DNA of 64,000 bases from Erwinia sp039023475 (GTDB lineage Bacteria > Pseudomonadota > Gammaproteobacteria > Enterobacterales > Enterobacteriaceae): assembly GCF_039023475.1 (NCBI RefSeq), contig NZ_JBCHVB010000010.1:1-64000 (forward strand), written 5' to 3'. Below the pieces are notes generated by a model. It had not been told where the DNA came from. It saw nothing but the letters and a program-made list of their open reading frames with translations, and ran no database searches. The number at the start of each line of letters is the position of its first letter. Position 1 is the stretch's first letter. This document shows positions 54,721 to 63,984 of the stretch, in pieces. Both the position numbers and the translations under genes were made by a program.

Positions 54721-55977
54721 TCATTTGTAGGTTTTGTAGTTCAGTGAGGAAAGCTGTATTTTAAGAATGACCCCATTCTTAAAGAAATAATTCATTACGG
54801 TCAGCGAAAGCAGTTCCGTAATCAGGACGCTCCATGCAGCGCCTGTTAATCCCCAGGTTCTGATAAAAAACCAATTGGTTACCACACTTACTGCAACCAG
54901 CAGAATAATTTTAACCAACAGATAGTTAAAACCGCCCTCTTTCACCATGTAGCGGTAAGCCACCGTTCCCATGGCTGAAAAGCAGGTTGCCAGCGACAGC
55001 AGCGTGACAAGATTTCCCGACTGTGCGTAGTCATGCCCATAAAGGGCTGCGATGATCCAGTCGCCAAACAGCGCGACGATAAGAAGCATCACTAATGAGA
55101 CTGCCATTACATAGCCATACAGCCTTGCAGCAAGCTTCGCTGCCACATCTGAACGCTCCCTGAAAATCTCAGTAAAGCAAGATGTTATGATTGCCACCGG
55201 GATAAAAATCCACGAGGCTGAAATCGTATTGGCTGCCGTAAACAGCCCCAGCTCATGGGCGGAACCCACGCCCACCAGGAAAAACTGCGCCAGCTTCACC
55301 TGAATGGAAATAAACACGCTGGAGATCGCCAGCGGCAGCCCGGCATGCATCAGATAGCGCAGATAGCTGCGTCGGTTCCGCTTCGGTGGCGGACTGATGC
55401 TGTTTGCCTGATAAAACATGCTGCGCTTGATCATATAAGGCACCAGCGTGACGGAGACGATGGAGAGCGAGAGCAGCAGAGGACTCAGTTTTAACCAGGC
55501 CACCAGGAAGCTAATCGCAAAACTCAGCAGCATCCCTGTCGCGTTCGCCACCGTATTCAGGCGGGAAGCCAGCCGTGCATTGTTGTAGACGCTGAAAATA
55601 TCCTGGGTAACAAACATCGCTGCAAAAAAGGAGGCGATAGCAAAAACCAGAAAATTCTCCCGCATGGTCAGCCAGACATAGAGCAGAACCGGCAGAGAGA
55701 AGAGTAATAACAAAGCCAGCCTTAGCTGTTTGACCACCGCCATCAGGCGCATTCCCTTCGTCGTGCTCTTGCTGATGCTTTTGAACAGAATGGTCTCAGT
55801 GCCGAAAATGGCCAGGGTCTGAACAATTGAAAAGAGTGACGCTGAAAAAGCGATCTGCCCGAAGACCGACGGGCCAAAGGATTTAGCGACGTAGGATGTG
55901 ACAAATATCACTCCGAATACGGAAACAATCTTTTCCGACATCATCCAGGCTGCGTTAGACATGACACGGTATTTCAT
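54721..55977 (-). CDS. Oligosaccharide flippase (Wzx-like)
   Basis: The 418-residue membrane protein has about 12-14 hydrophobic segments and the MVF/PST pattern of Wzx flippases (NAAWMMSEKIVSVFGVIFVTSYVAKSFGPSVFGQIAFSASLFSIVQ at the start). It should move lipid-linked sugar repeats across the inner membrane. RBS AAGGATG. AT content is higher than in the flanking core genes, in agreement with acquisition. With the TupA-like gene it forms a two-gene islet without polymerase or glycosyltransferases. Confidence 0.88.
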   Translation of the reverse strand: MKYRVMSNAAWMMSEKIVSVFGVIFVTSYVAKSFGPSVFGQIAFSASLFSIVQTLAIFGTETILFKSISKSTTKGMRLMAVVKQLRLALLLLFSLPVLLYVWLTMRENFLVFAIASFFAAMFVTQDIFSVYNNARLASRLNTVANATGMLLSFAISFLVAWLKLSPLLLSLSIVSVTLVPYMIKRSMFYQANSISPPPKRNRRSYLRYLMHAGLPLAISSVFISIQVKLAQFFLVGVGSAHELGLFTAANTISASWIFIPVAIITSCFTEIFRERSDVAAKLAARLYGYVMAVSLVMLLIVALFGDWIIAALYGHDYAQSGNLVTLLSLATCFSAMGTVAYRYMVKEGGFNYLLVKIILLVAVSVVTNWFFIRTWGLTGAAWSVLITELLSLTVMNYFFKNGVILKIQLSSLNYKTYK

Positions 55978-56516
55978 CGAAGCATCCTTTGTGTTTCTGA
56001 CATCTACTGCACAACCAATACATCCATGTGTAAAACGGGGGTAATAATGCTCCGGTTACCCTGGTGAAAATTGGCACTGCGATATTATATTTTTCAGGCA
56101 AGGCGAACCCACTCTTATTTAAAAGATTTTTATTCGGCTCACCGCTTTTTCGTCGGGATTATTCTAATCATCCCTGGCCTTGAATTTTTATACGTAAATT
56201 CTTAAAAAATTCGTTTAGATATTTATCATGCCACAGAAATGTTTGGCCTTATGCTGGAGTATTCTTAATTACTCGCCAGACTCATCGTTGGCATGGAACG
56301 AATTTATAACAAAAACCTGAATATCGAAAGCTAACTACGTCCTTTGCAAATAAAATCGGAGAAATCCCATGATGATATTTATTCATAATCCCTTAACGTA
56401 ATCACTGCCATTCAAATCGCGTGCTTAACGCGGCTTTGCTAATTCCTGGTCAACGTAGATCCATTTTTTAGTGAAGTCGCTCTCATCACATTATAGTTAA
56501 GAAAGGTAATAGAATT
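55978..56516. other. AT-rich gene-less stretch upstream of the flippase operon
   Basis: The 539 nt hold the promoter of the flippase operon and the RBS of the transposase fragment (AAGAAAGG). I see no further gene or IS end. Confidence 0.5.
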
Positions 56517-56912
56517 ATGAGAAAGTCACGATATACCGAAGAGCAAATCACCAATGCCATTAAAGCATCTGAATGTGGCGTTAAGGTTAAGGAGATTTGT
56601 GAAGATCTGGGAATTTCTGAGGCGACATTTTACAGCTGGAAAAAGAAATTCGCTGGACTATCCTCTGAAGAAGGAAGAAAAATCAAGGAGTTAGAAGACA
56701 AGGTGCACAGTATGGAGCGTGAACTACAGACGCTGGCCTCGGACAAAGAGATGCTTCAGAGCGTGTTGAAAAACTTCTTTACGACTAACGACAAGCGGCA
56801 GGCCGTCAATTATCTCCAGGATACGTTCGATATCGGTACGCGCCGGAGTTGCCGTCTGCTGGATATAAGCCGTAGCGTTTACCACTATCCTTATAACTGT
56901 GAAAATCAATAA
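56517..56912 (+). CDS. IS3-family transposase OrfA fused to a truncated OrfB start
   Basis: The 131-residue product begins with the HTH_Tnp_1 helix-turn-helix of IS3 OrfA proteins (RKSRYTEEQITNAIKASECGVKVKEICEDLGISEATFYSWKKKFAGL), followed by the leucine-zipper-like helix (KIKELEDKVHSMERELQTLASDKEMLQSVLKN). The last about 40 residues (KRQAVNYLQDTFDIGTRRSCRLLDISRSVYHYP) match the N-terminus of IS3 OrfB, joined in frame, and then the frame stops; no catalytic DDE domain exists. No inverted repeats were found. It is a remnant or a domesticated DNA-binding protein. Confidence 0.8.
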   Translation: MRKSRYTEEQITNAIKASECGVKVKEICEDLGISEATFYSWKKKFAGLSSEEGRKIKELEDKVHSMERELQTLASDKEMLQSVLKNFFTTNDKRQAVNYLQDTFDIGTRRSCRLLDISRSVYHYPYNCENQ

Positions 56913-58124
56913 ATGCGACGCAGTACACAATTTTTGACCACTTGCAGGACCATATTAAAATATTCCTTTTGCTAATTAAAAACCTCAGAATGATTTTATG
57001 GAGACATTTTTACTTGATGAGTCATTTATCATAATTGTCCCCTGTCAGGCTGTATTGCGACCCGCCACCAGCTAAAAATTCATAAATTTCAGTATATTGA
57101 GCGCGCATTTATCTTTGAGCACAAAGATAAATGCGCCATCATTTGCATTAGCCATGCTAACCACAGAGGGTCGTCCTGCCCCGCCAGCGCGTTTTTCTTT
57201 GATGATTCCCTGTTTATAAATGGTTTACAGAATTAATTCTTCTGGTGAAATTGCATTTCATGTGCTACTTCACCATTTTACCCTACAGCCAAGGATACAG
57301 GCCTTCTGCACCCTTTCGCTCCCCACCGATCCCAACCTGAGACCAAATATTAAGTAGAGTCACTTAACCATCATGAATGATTAGCTCAAAAAGCAGACAG
57401 ATGTAAGCGTTTAACCTTAACTATTCTGATGCGTTTAACGCTTTACTGATGCTTTACTAACCTCTTTATGACCCGATAATTTGAGTTAATCGTGGTTTTA
57501 TATTTAGAAAACCGTCTCAAAAATGGCTGTGCAGAGAATGCGCAGCGTTATTTTATTGTCCGCGATTAACGCTGAATAACATTAGCGATTATTCTGATGG
57601 CAGAACAATTCCTCTGTGTGCCAGGGCGATCTGGCTAAAAAAAGTGGAAAGCCATGCCGGGAAGAGTCCTAAAAATCAGGATTACATCACAAATTTGACA
57701 TATAAAAAGCGACCTTTACGGCCAGCGCCGCGCGGGTAACAGAACAATAAAAAGGCGGAAATCCGTCTCTGAATAGCGACGGGATAGGGACATTTATCCT
57801 GGCAAGTTCAGGTTTACTACGGATTGCCAAGACCACATCAGTCATGAGAAAGGGGAGAGTAACGCTGCTGAGAAACGTGGGGCAGGGTTGACAGGCAAAA
57901 GTAAAGGGTCAGCCTGCCGGCACGTAACAACGCCATGCGGGCTAACCAGCAGATCGGGCCGACGCTGACTGGCTTTACAGTCCACCCCACCATAAGCAGC
58001 ACAGGCCAATAGCCATCACCAGCGATGGTTGTTCACAACGGTGCGGCAGGGGGCGTCGGGCAGAACGTATAATAAGGAAGAACGCCATGCGTCTGTCTGA
58101 GCACAGCGTCTGCAAAACGGGTGT
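56913..58124. other. Gene-less islet segment with long hairpin
   Basis: The 1.2 kb contain no gene longer than short random frames. A perfect 15-bp inverted repeat lies at 57103-57136. The right part (57,700-58,080) is GC-richer with short direct-looking motifs but no coding pattern; it is probably decayed former coding sequence. Confidence 0.55.
57103..57136. repeat. Perfect 15-bp inverted repeat, 4-nt loop
   Basis: The arms GCGCATTTATCTTTG (57103-57117) and CAAAGATAAATGCGC (57122-57136) are perfectly complementary and separated by AGCA. No U-run follows on either strand and no gene is next to it. Confidence 0.95.
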
Positions 58125-58865
58125 TTACTTGTCGAACTTGAATCCCTGCTTCAGTAAAGCCGGGCAGACAGCCGGATAATAGATGTTCTTGTAATAGGCG
58201 CCCATGCTTTCGCTCCAGTTAACGCCCTCACCCCGCCTGACCGATTGCCAGTGCTGCATCAGCCGATCGTTGTAATGCTGGATATGGGTTTCCAGCCCTT
58301 CCCGCTGATAGGCCTCTTCATGTCTGAAGGTCTGCATCGGCAGTCTTGGCTTACGTTCTGAAGGCTTATCGACGTAACCGATTACCACGCCCGCGACGGG
58401 GAACGTATGCTCAGGCAGATCCAGTAAATGCACGATCGCCCCGGGATCGCGCCTAATCCCACCGATTGGCACGATCCCGAGACCTTCCGAGCGGGCAGCG
58501 CTCATTATTGAGGCCAGCGCGATCCCAACATCGGTACTGCCGGAAATCAAACTTTCAACGCTGTTATGGGCAATCTGCTGTTCGCCGTTAAGCGCCATAC
58601 CCTGCTGCGTTTTGTACATATCTAACACAAGCGTCAGAAATACGGGTGCCTGCGCGATCCAGGGCTGGCCACCCGCCAGCTCAGCGATTTTTTTGCGCGC
58701 CTCAGCCTCTCTGGAGACGATAACCGAAACCTGCTGAGAGTTTACCGAGGTCGGCGCCCGGTATGCCGTCTCGATAATACGATCCAGTACGTCATCCGGA
58801 ATCGCTTTAGTGAGGAAGCTTCTTTCGCTGTAGTGTTCAACCAGGTTTTTAATAACGGGATTCAT
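58125..58865 (-). CDS. NfsA-type nitroreductase family protein
   Basis: The 246-residue flavoprotein matches the NfsA/FRP branch: start NLVEHYSERSFLTKAIPDDVLDRIIETAYRAPTSVNSQQVSVIVSR with FMN-binding R15 and PTSVNSQ, middle GSTDVGIALASIMSAARSEGLGIVPIGGIRRDPGAIVHLLDLPEHTFPVAGVVIGYVDKPSERKPRLP. Such enzymes reduce nitro compounds, quinones or flavins with NADPH. It is similar in size to NfsA (240). RBS is weak. It stands alone inside the islet. Confidence 0.88.
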   Translation of the reverse strand: MNPVIKNLVEHYSERSFLTKAIPDDVLDRIIETAYRAPTSVNSQQVSVIVSREAEARKKIAELAGGQPWIAQAPVFLTLVLDMYKTQQGMALNGEQQIAHNSVESLISGSTDVGIALASIMSAARSEGLGIVPIGGIRRDPGAIVHLLDLPEHTFPVAGVVIGYVDKPSERKPRLPMQTFRHEEAYQREGLETHIQHYNDRLMQHWQSVRRGEGVNWSESMGAYYKNIYYPAVCPALLKQGFKFDK

Positions 58866-59245
58866 TATTTATCTCATTTTATTTAAAAGGACACGATATC
58901 TGACGGCAAAAAAAGGTTGTTAACCGTCTGTGCCTGACGCTGTGCATTTTCATTTTATTTTACATATAAAACAATAAGATAACCTACACCCTCAGTTTAA
59001 CTACTCAGGTTAAGACATTATTGCTGCGCCAGGGGCGATGCTTCTGTGGCCACGCGGGATCGTAGAATAATGGGCGGGAAGGGGCTATCTGACCGGGTAA
59101 GGATGGAGGTATTCCTTAAGAAATTTAACTTAAGTCATCGAAGTGTTAAACACTTTATCAACAAGATTTAAAATAACCATAGCGGTCCTCCATGTTGAAG
59201 AAATGTTGAATTTACAGATGCTTCAATATTGCTCTTTACCTGGGA
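58866..59245. other. Promoter region of the VirK/YbjX gene
   Basis: The 380 nt contain no gene. A PhoP-box-like direct repeat in reverse orientation lies at 59147-59163 (TAAACA-N5-TCAACA). Confidence 0.5.
59147..59163 (-). promoter_or_regulatory. Candidate reversed PhoP box
   Basis: On the minus strand TGTTGA-N5-TGTTTA fits the PhoP direct repeat (T/G)GTTTA-N5-(T/G)GTTTA with one mismatch. It lies 83 nt upstream of the VirK/YbjX gene start in reverse orientation. Confidence 0.45.
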
Positions 59246-60193
59246 ATGCTGCACATGGCTGATATTACGATCGAAACGCGTCAGGCGACTGGCCCCTCTT
59301 TTTTTCTGTCACTGGTAACCGGCAGGTTGAAACCCGGCAAGCTCTGGCTTGACCCTGAGTATCGGGTAAAATATCTGTTCCGCTCAATGGCATACCCTCT
59401 CACGACCTGCAAAATGGTGAATGCGCTCGCCACCGAGCCGGTGCTGCGCGAAATTCTGCCTCTCCAGCCTTCTCTGCCGAGCAAAATTCACCGCCCTTAT
59501 CTCTATGGCGGCATGCCGGTCTCCGCACGGGCTCAGGCTATCCTTGACCACTACGACTTCGCGAAAAATCTTCCTGCTGCGGGCCTGCGTCGGGCGATGC
59601 TTACGCAACAGGGCGCTACGCTGGCTGAGTTTAAAGGGAAGAATGAGGAAGCGTTCAGCATCACGCTCGCCTGTAGCGGCCGCTGCGAAAGAGAGGGCGA
59701 AGTTAATCTCGCCGTGACCTGTAACGGCGTCCAGCTGGCGACGCTTACCTTTGCCGTAATACAGGAGAAAGGCGAGAAAATCGTGATGATAGGCGGAATT
59801 CAGGGCGCTCATCGCGATACGCCGCATGAGACGATCCGTGATGCCACCAAGGCCTGTTACGGTCTCTTTCCTAAGCGTTTGCTGATGGAAACGCTCTCCC
59901 TGTTCTGCCAGGCGACGGGCGTAGTACAGATACGTGCGGTCAGCGATACCGGCCATATTTTCCGCAGCCTGCGCTATCGCCTGAAGAAAAAGAGCCTGTT
60001 TCACGCCAGCTATGATCAATTCTGGGAAACGCTGAATGCCCGGCCGCTGTCGTCAAAGCTGTATGCGCTACCCGTTGCCTTCCCGCGCAAGCCGCTGGAA
60101 GAGATCGCCAGTAAAAAACGCTCGGAAGCCCGCAGGCGCTACGAATTGCTGGATAATATGGCCGCGTATTTTACCCAGCACTACGCCGGATAA
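59246..60193 (+). CDS. VirK/YbjX (DUF535) family protein
   Basis: The 315-residue protein matches DUF535: LKPGKLWLDPEYRVKYLFRSMAYPLTT near the start, LPSKIHRPYLYGGMPVSARAQAILDHYDF (about 78-106), GGIQGAHRDTPHETIRDATKACYGLFPKRLLMETLSLFCQATGV (about 182-225) and RRYELLDNMAAYF at the end. A second ATG at 59255 has better spacing from GGGA and could be the true start (312 residues). VirK in Salmonella and Shigella is linked to virulence, peptide resistance and PhoP control; molecular function is unknown. It lies next to ssb. Confidence 0.88.
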   Translation: MLHMADITIETRQATGPSFFLSLVTGRLKPGKLWLDPEYRVKYLFRSMAYPLTTCKMVNALATEPVLREILPLQPSLPSKIHRPYLYGGMPVSARAQAILDHYDFAKNLPAAGLRRAMLTQQGATLAEFKGKNEEAFSITLACSGRCEREGEVNLAVTCNGVQLATLTFAVIQEKGEKIVMIGGIQGAHRDTPHETIRDATKACYGLFPKRLLMETLSLFCQATGVVQIRAVSDTGHIFRSLRYRLKKKSLFHASYDQFWETLNARPLSSKLYALPVAFPRKPLEEIASKKRSEARRRYELLDNMAAYFTQHYAG

Positions 60194-60245
60194 CCCGGCT
60201 TTTCCCGGCTCAGAAGACTGCCATACCTTCACCCGGACACAGAAT

Positions 60246-60270
60246 AAAAAAAGCCCCGAATAATCGGGGC
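60246..60270 (-). terminator. Rho-independent terminator of ssb
   Basis: GCCCCGA and TCGGGGC (60253-60259, 60264-60270) pair across ATAA; on the minus strand seven U residues follow. It lies 30 nt behind the ssb stop. Confidence 0.93.
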
Positions 60271-60299
60271 CTTCGCGTCAGGACGTTACTGAAAATGGC

Positions 60300-60851
60300 T
60301 CAGAACGGGATATCGTCATCGAAATCCATCGGTGGTTCGTTATTCGCCGGCGCGTTGTTCTGCTGCTGCGGCTGCTGCGGACGGGACTGCGACTGCTGGC
60401 CACCGCTGAACTGGTTGCCGCCCTGTGGCTGCTGTGGCTGGCCCCAGCCATTATTGTTATTGCTCTGGCCGCCGCCTGCCGGTGCGCCTGCGCCGCCGCC
60501 CTGACGGCCACCCAGCATCTGCATGGTGCCGCCAACGTTCACGACCACTTCAGTGGTGTATTTTTCCACACCGGCCTGATCGGTCCATTTACGCGTTTGC
60601 AGCGCACCTTCGATGTACACCTGGGAGCCTTTACGCAGGTATTCACCCGCCACTTCCGCCAGCTTGCCAAACAGCACCACGCGGTGCCATTCCGTTTTCT
60701 CTTTGGTTTCGCCGGTCTGCTTGTCACGCCAGCTTTCGGACGTGGCCAGGGTAATGTTGGCAACGGCGCCGCCATTCGGCATGTAGCGGACTTCCGGATC
60801 CTGACCCAGATTCCCTACCAGAATTACTTTGTTAACGCCTCTGCTGGCCAT
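60300..60851 (-). CDS. ssb: Single-stranded DNA-binding protein
   Basis: SSB binds single-stranded DNA in replication, repair and recombination as a tetramer. The 183 residues (E. coli: 178) consist of the OB fold (1-112; VNKVILVGNLGQDPEVRYMPNGGAVANITLATSESW), a glycine/glutamine/asparagine-rich disordered linker (about 113-170) and the conserved acidic tip MDFDDDIPF that recruits partner proteins. RBS GGAGAGA. It is divergent from uvrA as in E. coli. Confidence 0.98.
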   Translation of the reverse strand: MASRGVNKVILVGNLGQDPEVRYMPNGGAVANITLATSESWRDKQTGETKEKTEWHRVVLFGKLAEVAGEYLRKGSQVYIEGALQTRKWTDQAGVEKYTTEVVVNVGGTMQMLGGRQGGGAGAPAGGGQSNNNNGWGQPQQPQGGNQFSGGQQSQSRPQQPQQQNNAPANNEPPMDFDDDIPF

Positions 60852-61155
60852 GTACGTCTCTCCGATAAATGTTCTGCTTTAAGTCTAAGCCGAAAATTCT
60901 AACATGGCATAACGCCAGATCCTATCTTTCGGATACGGATCGAAAAGGGTTTATCTCCCTTACATCGTTACATGGCGCTGCCTGCGTGGGATCGGGAATT
61001 TTATCGTCTCGCGGCGAACGTCAACGGGATCCCGCCGCTCGCCCTGTGACTGAACACTGTATATCCAATCAGGTTATTTTGTGCCATACTAACAGGCTTA
61101 TTTCTGGCCATGCCGGACCGGCATGGTGAGGTCTGTGTTAATCCGGGAAGTGTGA
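60852..61155. promoter_or_regulatory. ssb-uvrA divergent control region with LexA box
   Basis: The SOS box lies at 61055-61074 (CTGT at 61057-61060, TCAG at 61069-61072), in place and sequence like that of E. coli uvrA (core CTGTATATCC-AATCAG). It lies 82 nt upstream of the uvrA ATG and may affect ssb as well. Confidence 0.85.
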
Positions 61156-63984
61156 ATGGATAAGATCGAAGTACGGGGTGCACGCACCCATAATTTGAAA
61201 AATATCAACCTGATCATCCCGCGCGACAAACTGATCGTTGTCACCGGCCTGTCAGGTTCCGGTAAGTCCTCGCTGGCGTTTGATACGCTCTATGCCGAGG
61301 GGCAGCGCCGCTATGTAGAATCGCTTTCTGCCTATGCGCGTCAGTTTCTCTCCCTGATGGAGAAACCGGATGTCGACCATATTGAAGGGCTGTCGCCCGC
61401 CATTTCGATCGAGCAGAAATCAACCTCACATAACCCGCGATCCACCGTGGGCACCATCACTGAAATTCACGACTACCTTCGCCTGCTGTTTGCCCGCGTG
61501 GGCGAGCCGCGCTGCCCGGATCACGACGTGCCGCTGGCCGCGCAGACCGTCAGCCAGATGGTGGACAACGTGCTGGCGCAGCCTGAAGGCCGTCGTCTGA
61601 TGCTGCTGGCCCCCATTGTTAAAGAGCGCAAAGGGGAGCACAGCAAAACGCTGGAGAACCTGGCCGCGCAGGGTTACATCCGCGCCCGTATTGATGGCGA
61701 AGTCTGCGATCTTTCCGATCCGCCAAAGCTGGAACTTCAGAAAAAGCACACCATTGAGGTAGTGATCGATCGCTTTAAGGTGCGTGAGGATCTTAAGCAG
61801 CGCCTGGCCGAATCTTTTGAAACGGCGCTGGAGCTCTCCGGCGGCGTTGCCGTAGTGGCGGATATGGATGATGAAAAGGCGGAAGAGCTGCTCTTCTCCG
61901 CTAACTTCGCCTGTCCGATTTGCGGCTACAGCATGAGCGAGCTGGAACCGCGTCTGTTTTCGTTTAACAACCCGGCCGGCGCCTGTCCAACCTGCGACGG
62001 GCTGGGCGTGCAGCAATACTTCGATCCCGAACGCGTGGTGCAGAATCCGGAGCTGTCGCTGGCGGGTGGCGCGATCCGCGGCTGGGACCGCCGCAACTTT
62101 TACTATTTCCAGATGCTGCGCTCGCTGGCTGAGCACCTGAACTTTGATATCGAGGCGCCGTTTGGCTCGCTGGACGAGAAGGCCCAGCAGGTGATCCTGT
62201 ACGGCTCCGGCAAAGAGAACATTGAGTTCAAATATATCAACGATCGCGGCGACACCTCGGTGCGTCGTCATCCGTTTGAAGGCGTGCTGCATAATATGGA
62301 GCGCCGCTATAAAGAGACCGAATCTTCTGCGGTGCGCGAAGATCTGGCGAAGTTTATCAGCAACCGCTCCTGCGCCAGCTGTCACGGCACCCGACTGAAG
62401 CGCGAAGCGCGCCATGTCTATGTGGAGAACACCACGCTGCCGACGATTTCCGATATGAGCATCGGCCATGCGATGGAGTTTTTCCAGAACATGAAGCTGA
62501 GCGGGCAGCGCGCCCAGATCGCCGAGAAAGTGCTGAAAGAGATTGGCGATCGCCTGCGTTTTCTGGTTAACGTCGGCCTGAATTATCTTTCTATGTCGCG
62601 CTCTGCCGAGACGCTCTCCGGCGGCGAGGCGCAGCGTATCCGTCTGGCCAGCCAGATTGGTGCCGGGCTGGTTGGCGTGATGTATGTGCTTGATGAACCC
62701 TCCATTGGCCTCCACCAGCGTGATAACGAGCGCCTGCTGGAAACGCTGGTGCACCTGCGTAACCTGGGCAATACGGTCATCGTGGTGGAGCATGACGAAG
62801 ATGCCATCCGCGCTGCCGATCACGTGATCGATATCGGCCCTGGCGCAGGCGTCCACGGCGGCCAGGTAGTGGCCGAAGGCACCGTTGATGACATCATGGC
62901 GGTGAAAGAGTCACTGACCGGCCAGTATCTTAGCGGTAAACGCGGGATCGCCATCCCCGAAGAGCGCGTCAAGGCCGATCCGGAGCGGGTACTGAAGCTC
63001 TCCGGCGCGAAGGGCAACAACCTGAAGGATGTCACGCTGACGCTGCCGGTTGGCCTGTTCAGCTGTATTACCGGCGTGTCCGGTTCAGGGAAATCGACGC
63101 TGATCAACGATACGCTGTTTCCGATTGCGCAGCGTCAGCTGAACGGCGCCACTATCGCCGAGGCTGCACCCTACCGCGAGATCAGCGGGATGGAACACTT
63201 CGATAAAGTGATCGATATCGACCAGAGCCCGATTGGCCGTACGCCGCGCTCCAATCCGGCCACCTATACCGGCATCTTTACGCCGGTGCGCGAGCTGTTT
63301 GCCGGCGTGCCGGAATCCCGCACGCGCGGCTACACGCCGGGTCGCTTCAGCTTTAACGTGCGCGGCGGCCGCTGTGAAGCCTGTCAGGGCGATGGCGTTA
63401 TCAAGGTGGAAATGCACTTTCTGCCCGATATCTATGTCCCCTGCGATCAGTGCAAGGGCAAACGCTATAACCGCGAAACGCTGGAGATTAAGTACAAGGG
63501 CAAGAGCATCCATGAAGTACTGGAGATGACTATTGAAGAGGCCCGTGAGTTCTTCGATGCCGTTCCGGCGCTGGCGCGCAAGCTGCAAACGCTGATGGAT
63601 GTGGGCCTTTCTTACATCCGTCTCGGCCAGTCGGCGACTACCCTCTCCGGCGGCGAGGCGCAGCGCGTTAAGCTGGCCCGTGAACTCTCCAAGCGCGGAA
63701 CGGGCCAAACGCTCTATATCCTTGATGAGCCGACCACCGGTCTGCACTTCGCGGATATTGAACAGCTGTTACATGTGCTGCATAAACTGCGCGATCAGGG
63801 CAACACTATTGTGGTGATTGAGCATAACCTGGACGTGATTAAGACGGCGGACTGGATCGTCGATCTCGGTCCGGAAGGCGGCAGCGGCGGCGGTGAAATT
63901 CTGGTCTCCGGAACGCCGGAAACGGTAGCGAAGTGCAAAGCTTCGCATACGGCCCGCTTTCTTAAGCCATTACTGAAGAAGTAA
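61156..63984 (+). CDS. uvrA: Excinuclease ABC subunit A
   Basis: UvrA recognises DNA lesions and loads UvrB in nucleotide excision repair. The 942 residues (E. coli: 940) show two ABC modules: Walker A GLSGSGKSSLAF (about 31-42) and GVSGSGKSTLI (about 640-650), signature motifs LSGGEAQRIRLA and LSGGEAQRVKLA, Walker B YVLDEPSIGLHQRD and YILDEPTTGLHFAD. The zinc motifs CPIC...CPTC (about 253-280) and CEAC...CDQC (about 740-766) are intact, and so is CASCHGTRLKR. A LexA box is upstream. It is complete, with its stop 16 nt before the right edge. Confidence 0.99.
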   Translation: MDKIEVRGARTHNLKNINLIIPRDKLIVVTGLSGSGKSSLAFDTLYAEGQRRYVESLSAYARQFLSLMEKPDVDHIEGLSPAISIEQKSTSHNPRSTVGTITEIHDYLRLLFARVGEPRCPDHDVPLAAQTVSQMVDNVLAQPEGRRLMLLAPIVKERKGEHSKTLENLAAQGYIRARIDGEVCDLSDPPKLELQKKHTIEVVIDRFKVREDLKQRLAESFETALELSGGVAVVADMDDEKAEELLFSANFACPICGYSMSELEPRLFSFNNPAGACPTCDGLGVQQYFDPERVVQNPELSLAGGAIRGWDRRNFYYFQMLRSLAEHLNFDIEAPFGSLDEKAQQVILYGSGKENIEFKYINDRGDTSVRRHPFEGVLHNMERRYKETESSAVREDLAKFISNRSCASCHGTRLKREARHVYVENTTLPTISDMSIGHAMEFFQNMKLSGQRAQIAEKVLKEIGDRLRFLVNVGLNYLSMSRSAETLSGGEAQRIRLASQIGAGLVGVMYVLDEPSIGLHQRDNERLLETLVHLRNLGNTVIVVEHDEDAIRAADHVIDIGPGAGVHGGQVVAEGTVDDIMAVKESLTGQYLSGKRGIAIPEERVKADPERVLKLSGAKGNNLKDVTLTLPVGLFSCITGVSGSGKSTLINDTLFPIAQRQLNGATIAEAAPYREISGMEHFDKVIDIDQSPIGRTPRSNPATYTGIFTPVRELFAGVPESRTRGYTPGRFSFNVRGGRCEACQGDGVIKVEMHFLPDIYVPCDQCKGKRYNRETLEIKYKGKSIHEVLEMTIEEAREFFDAVPALARKLQTLMDVGLSYIRLGQSATTLSGGEAQRVKLARELSKRGTGQTLYILDEPTTGLHFADIEQLLHVLHKLRDQGNTIVVIEHNLDVIKTADWIVDLGPEGGSGGGEILVSGTPETVAKCKASHTARFLKPLLKK

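Noticed and set aside
56517..57140. Complete insertion sequence ending at the 15-bp hairpin
   Set aside because: No matching terminal inverted repeats, no target duplication and no catalytic OrfB were seen, so the hairpin was not taken as the end of the element.
61426..62856. Minus-strand open frame of 476 codons opposite uvrA
   Set aside because: It is a GC-rich antisense shadow of uvrA, whose product is complete and conserved along this stretch.
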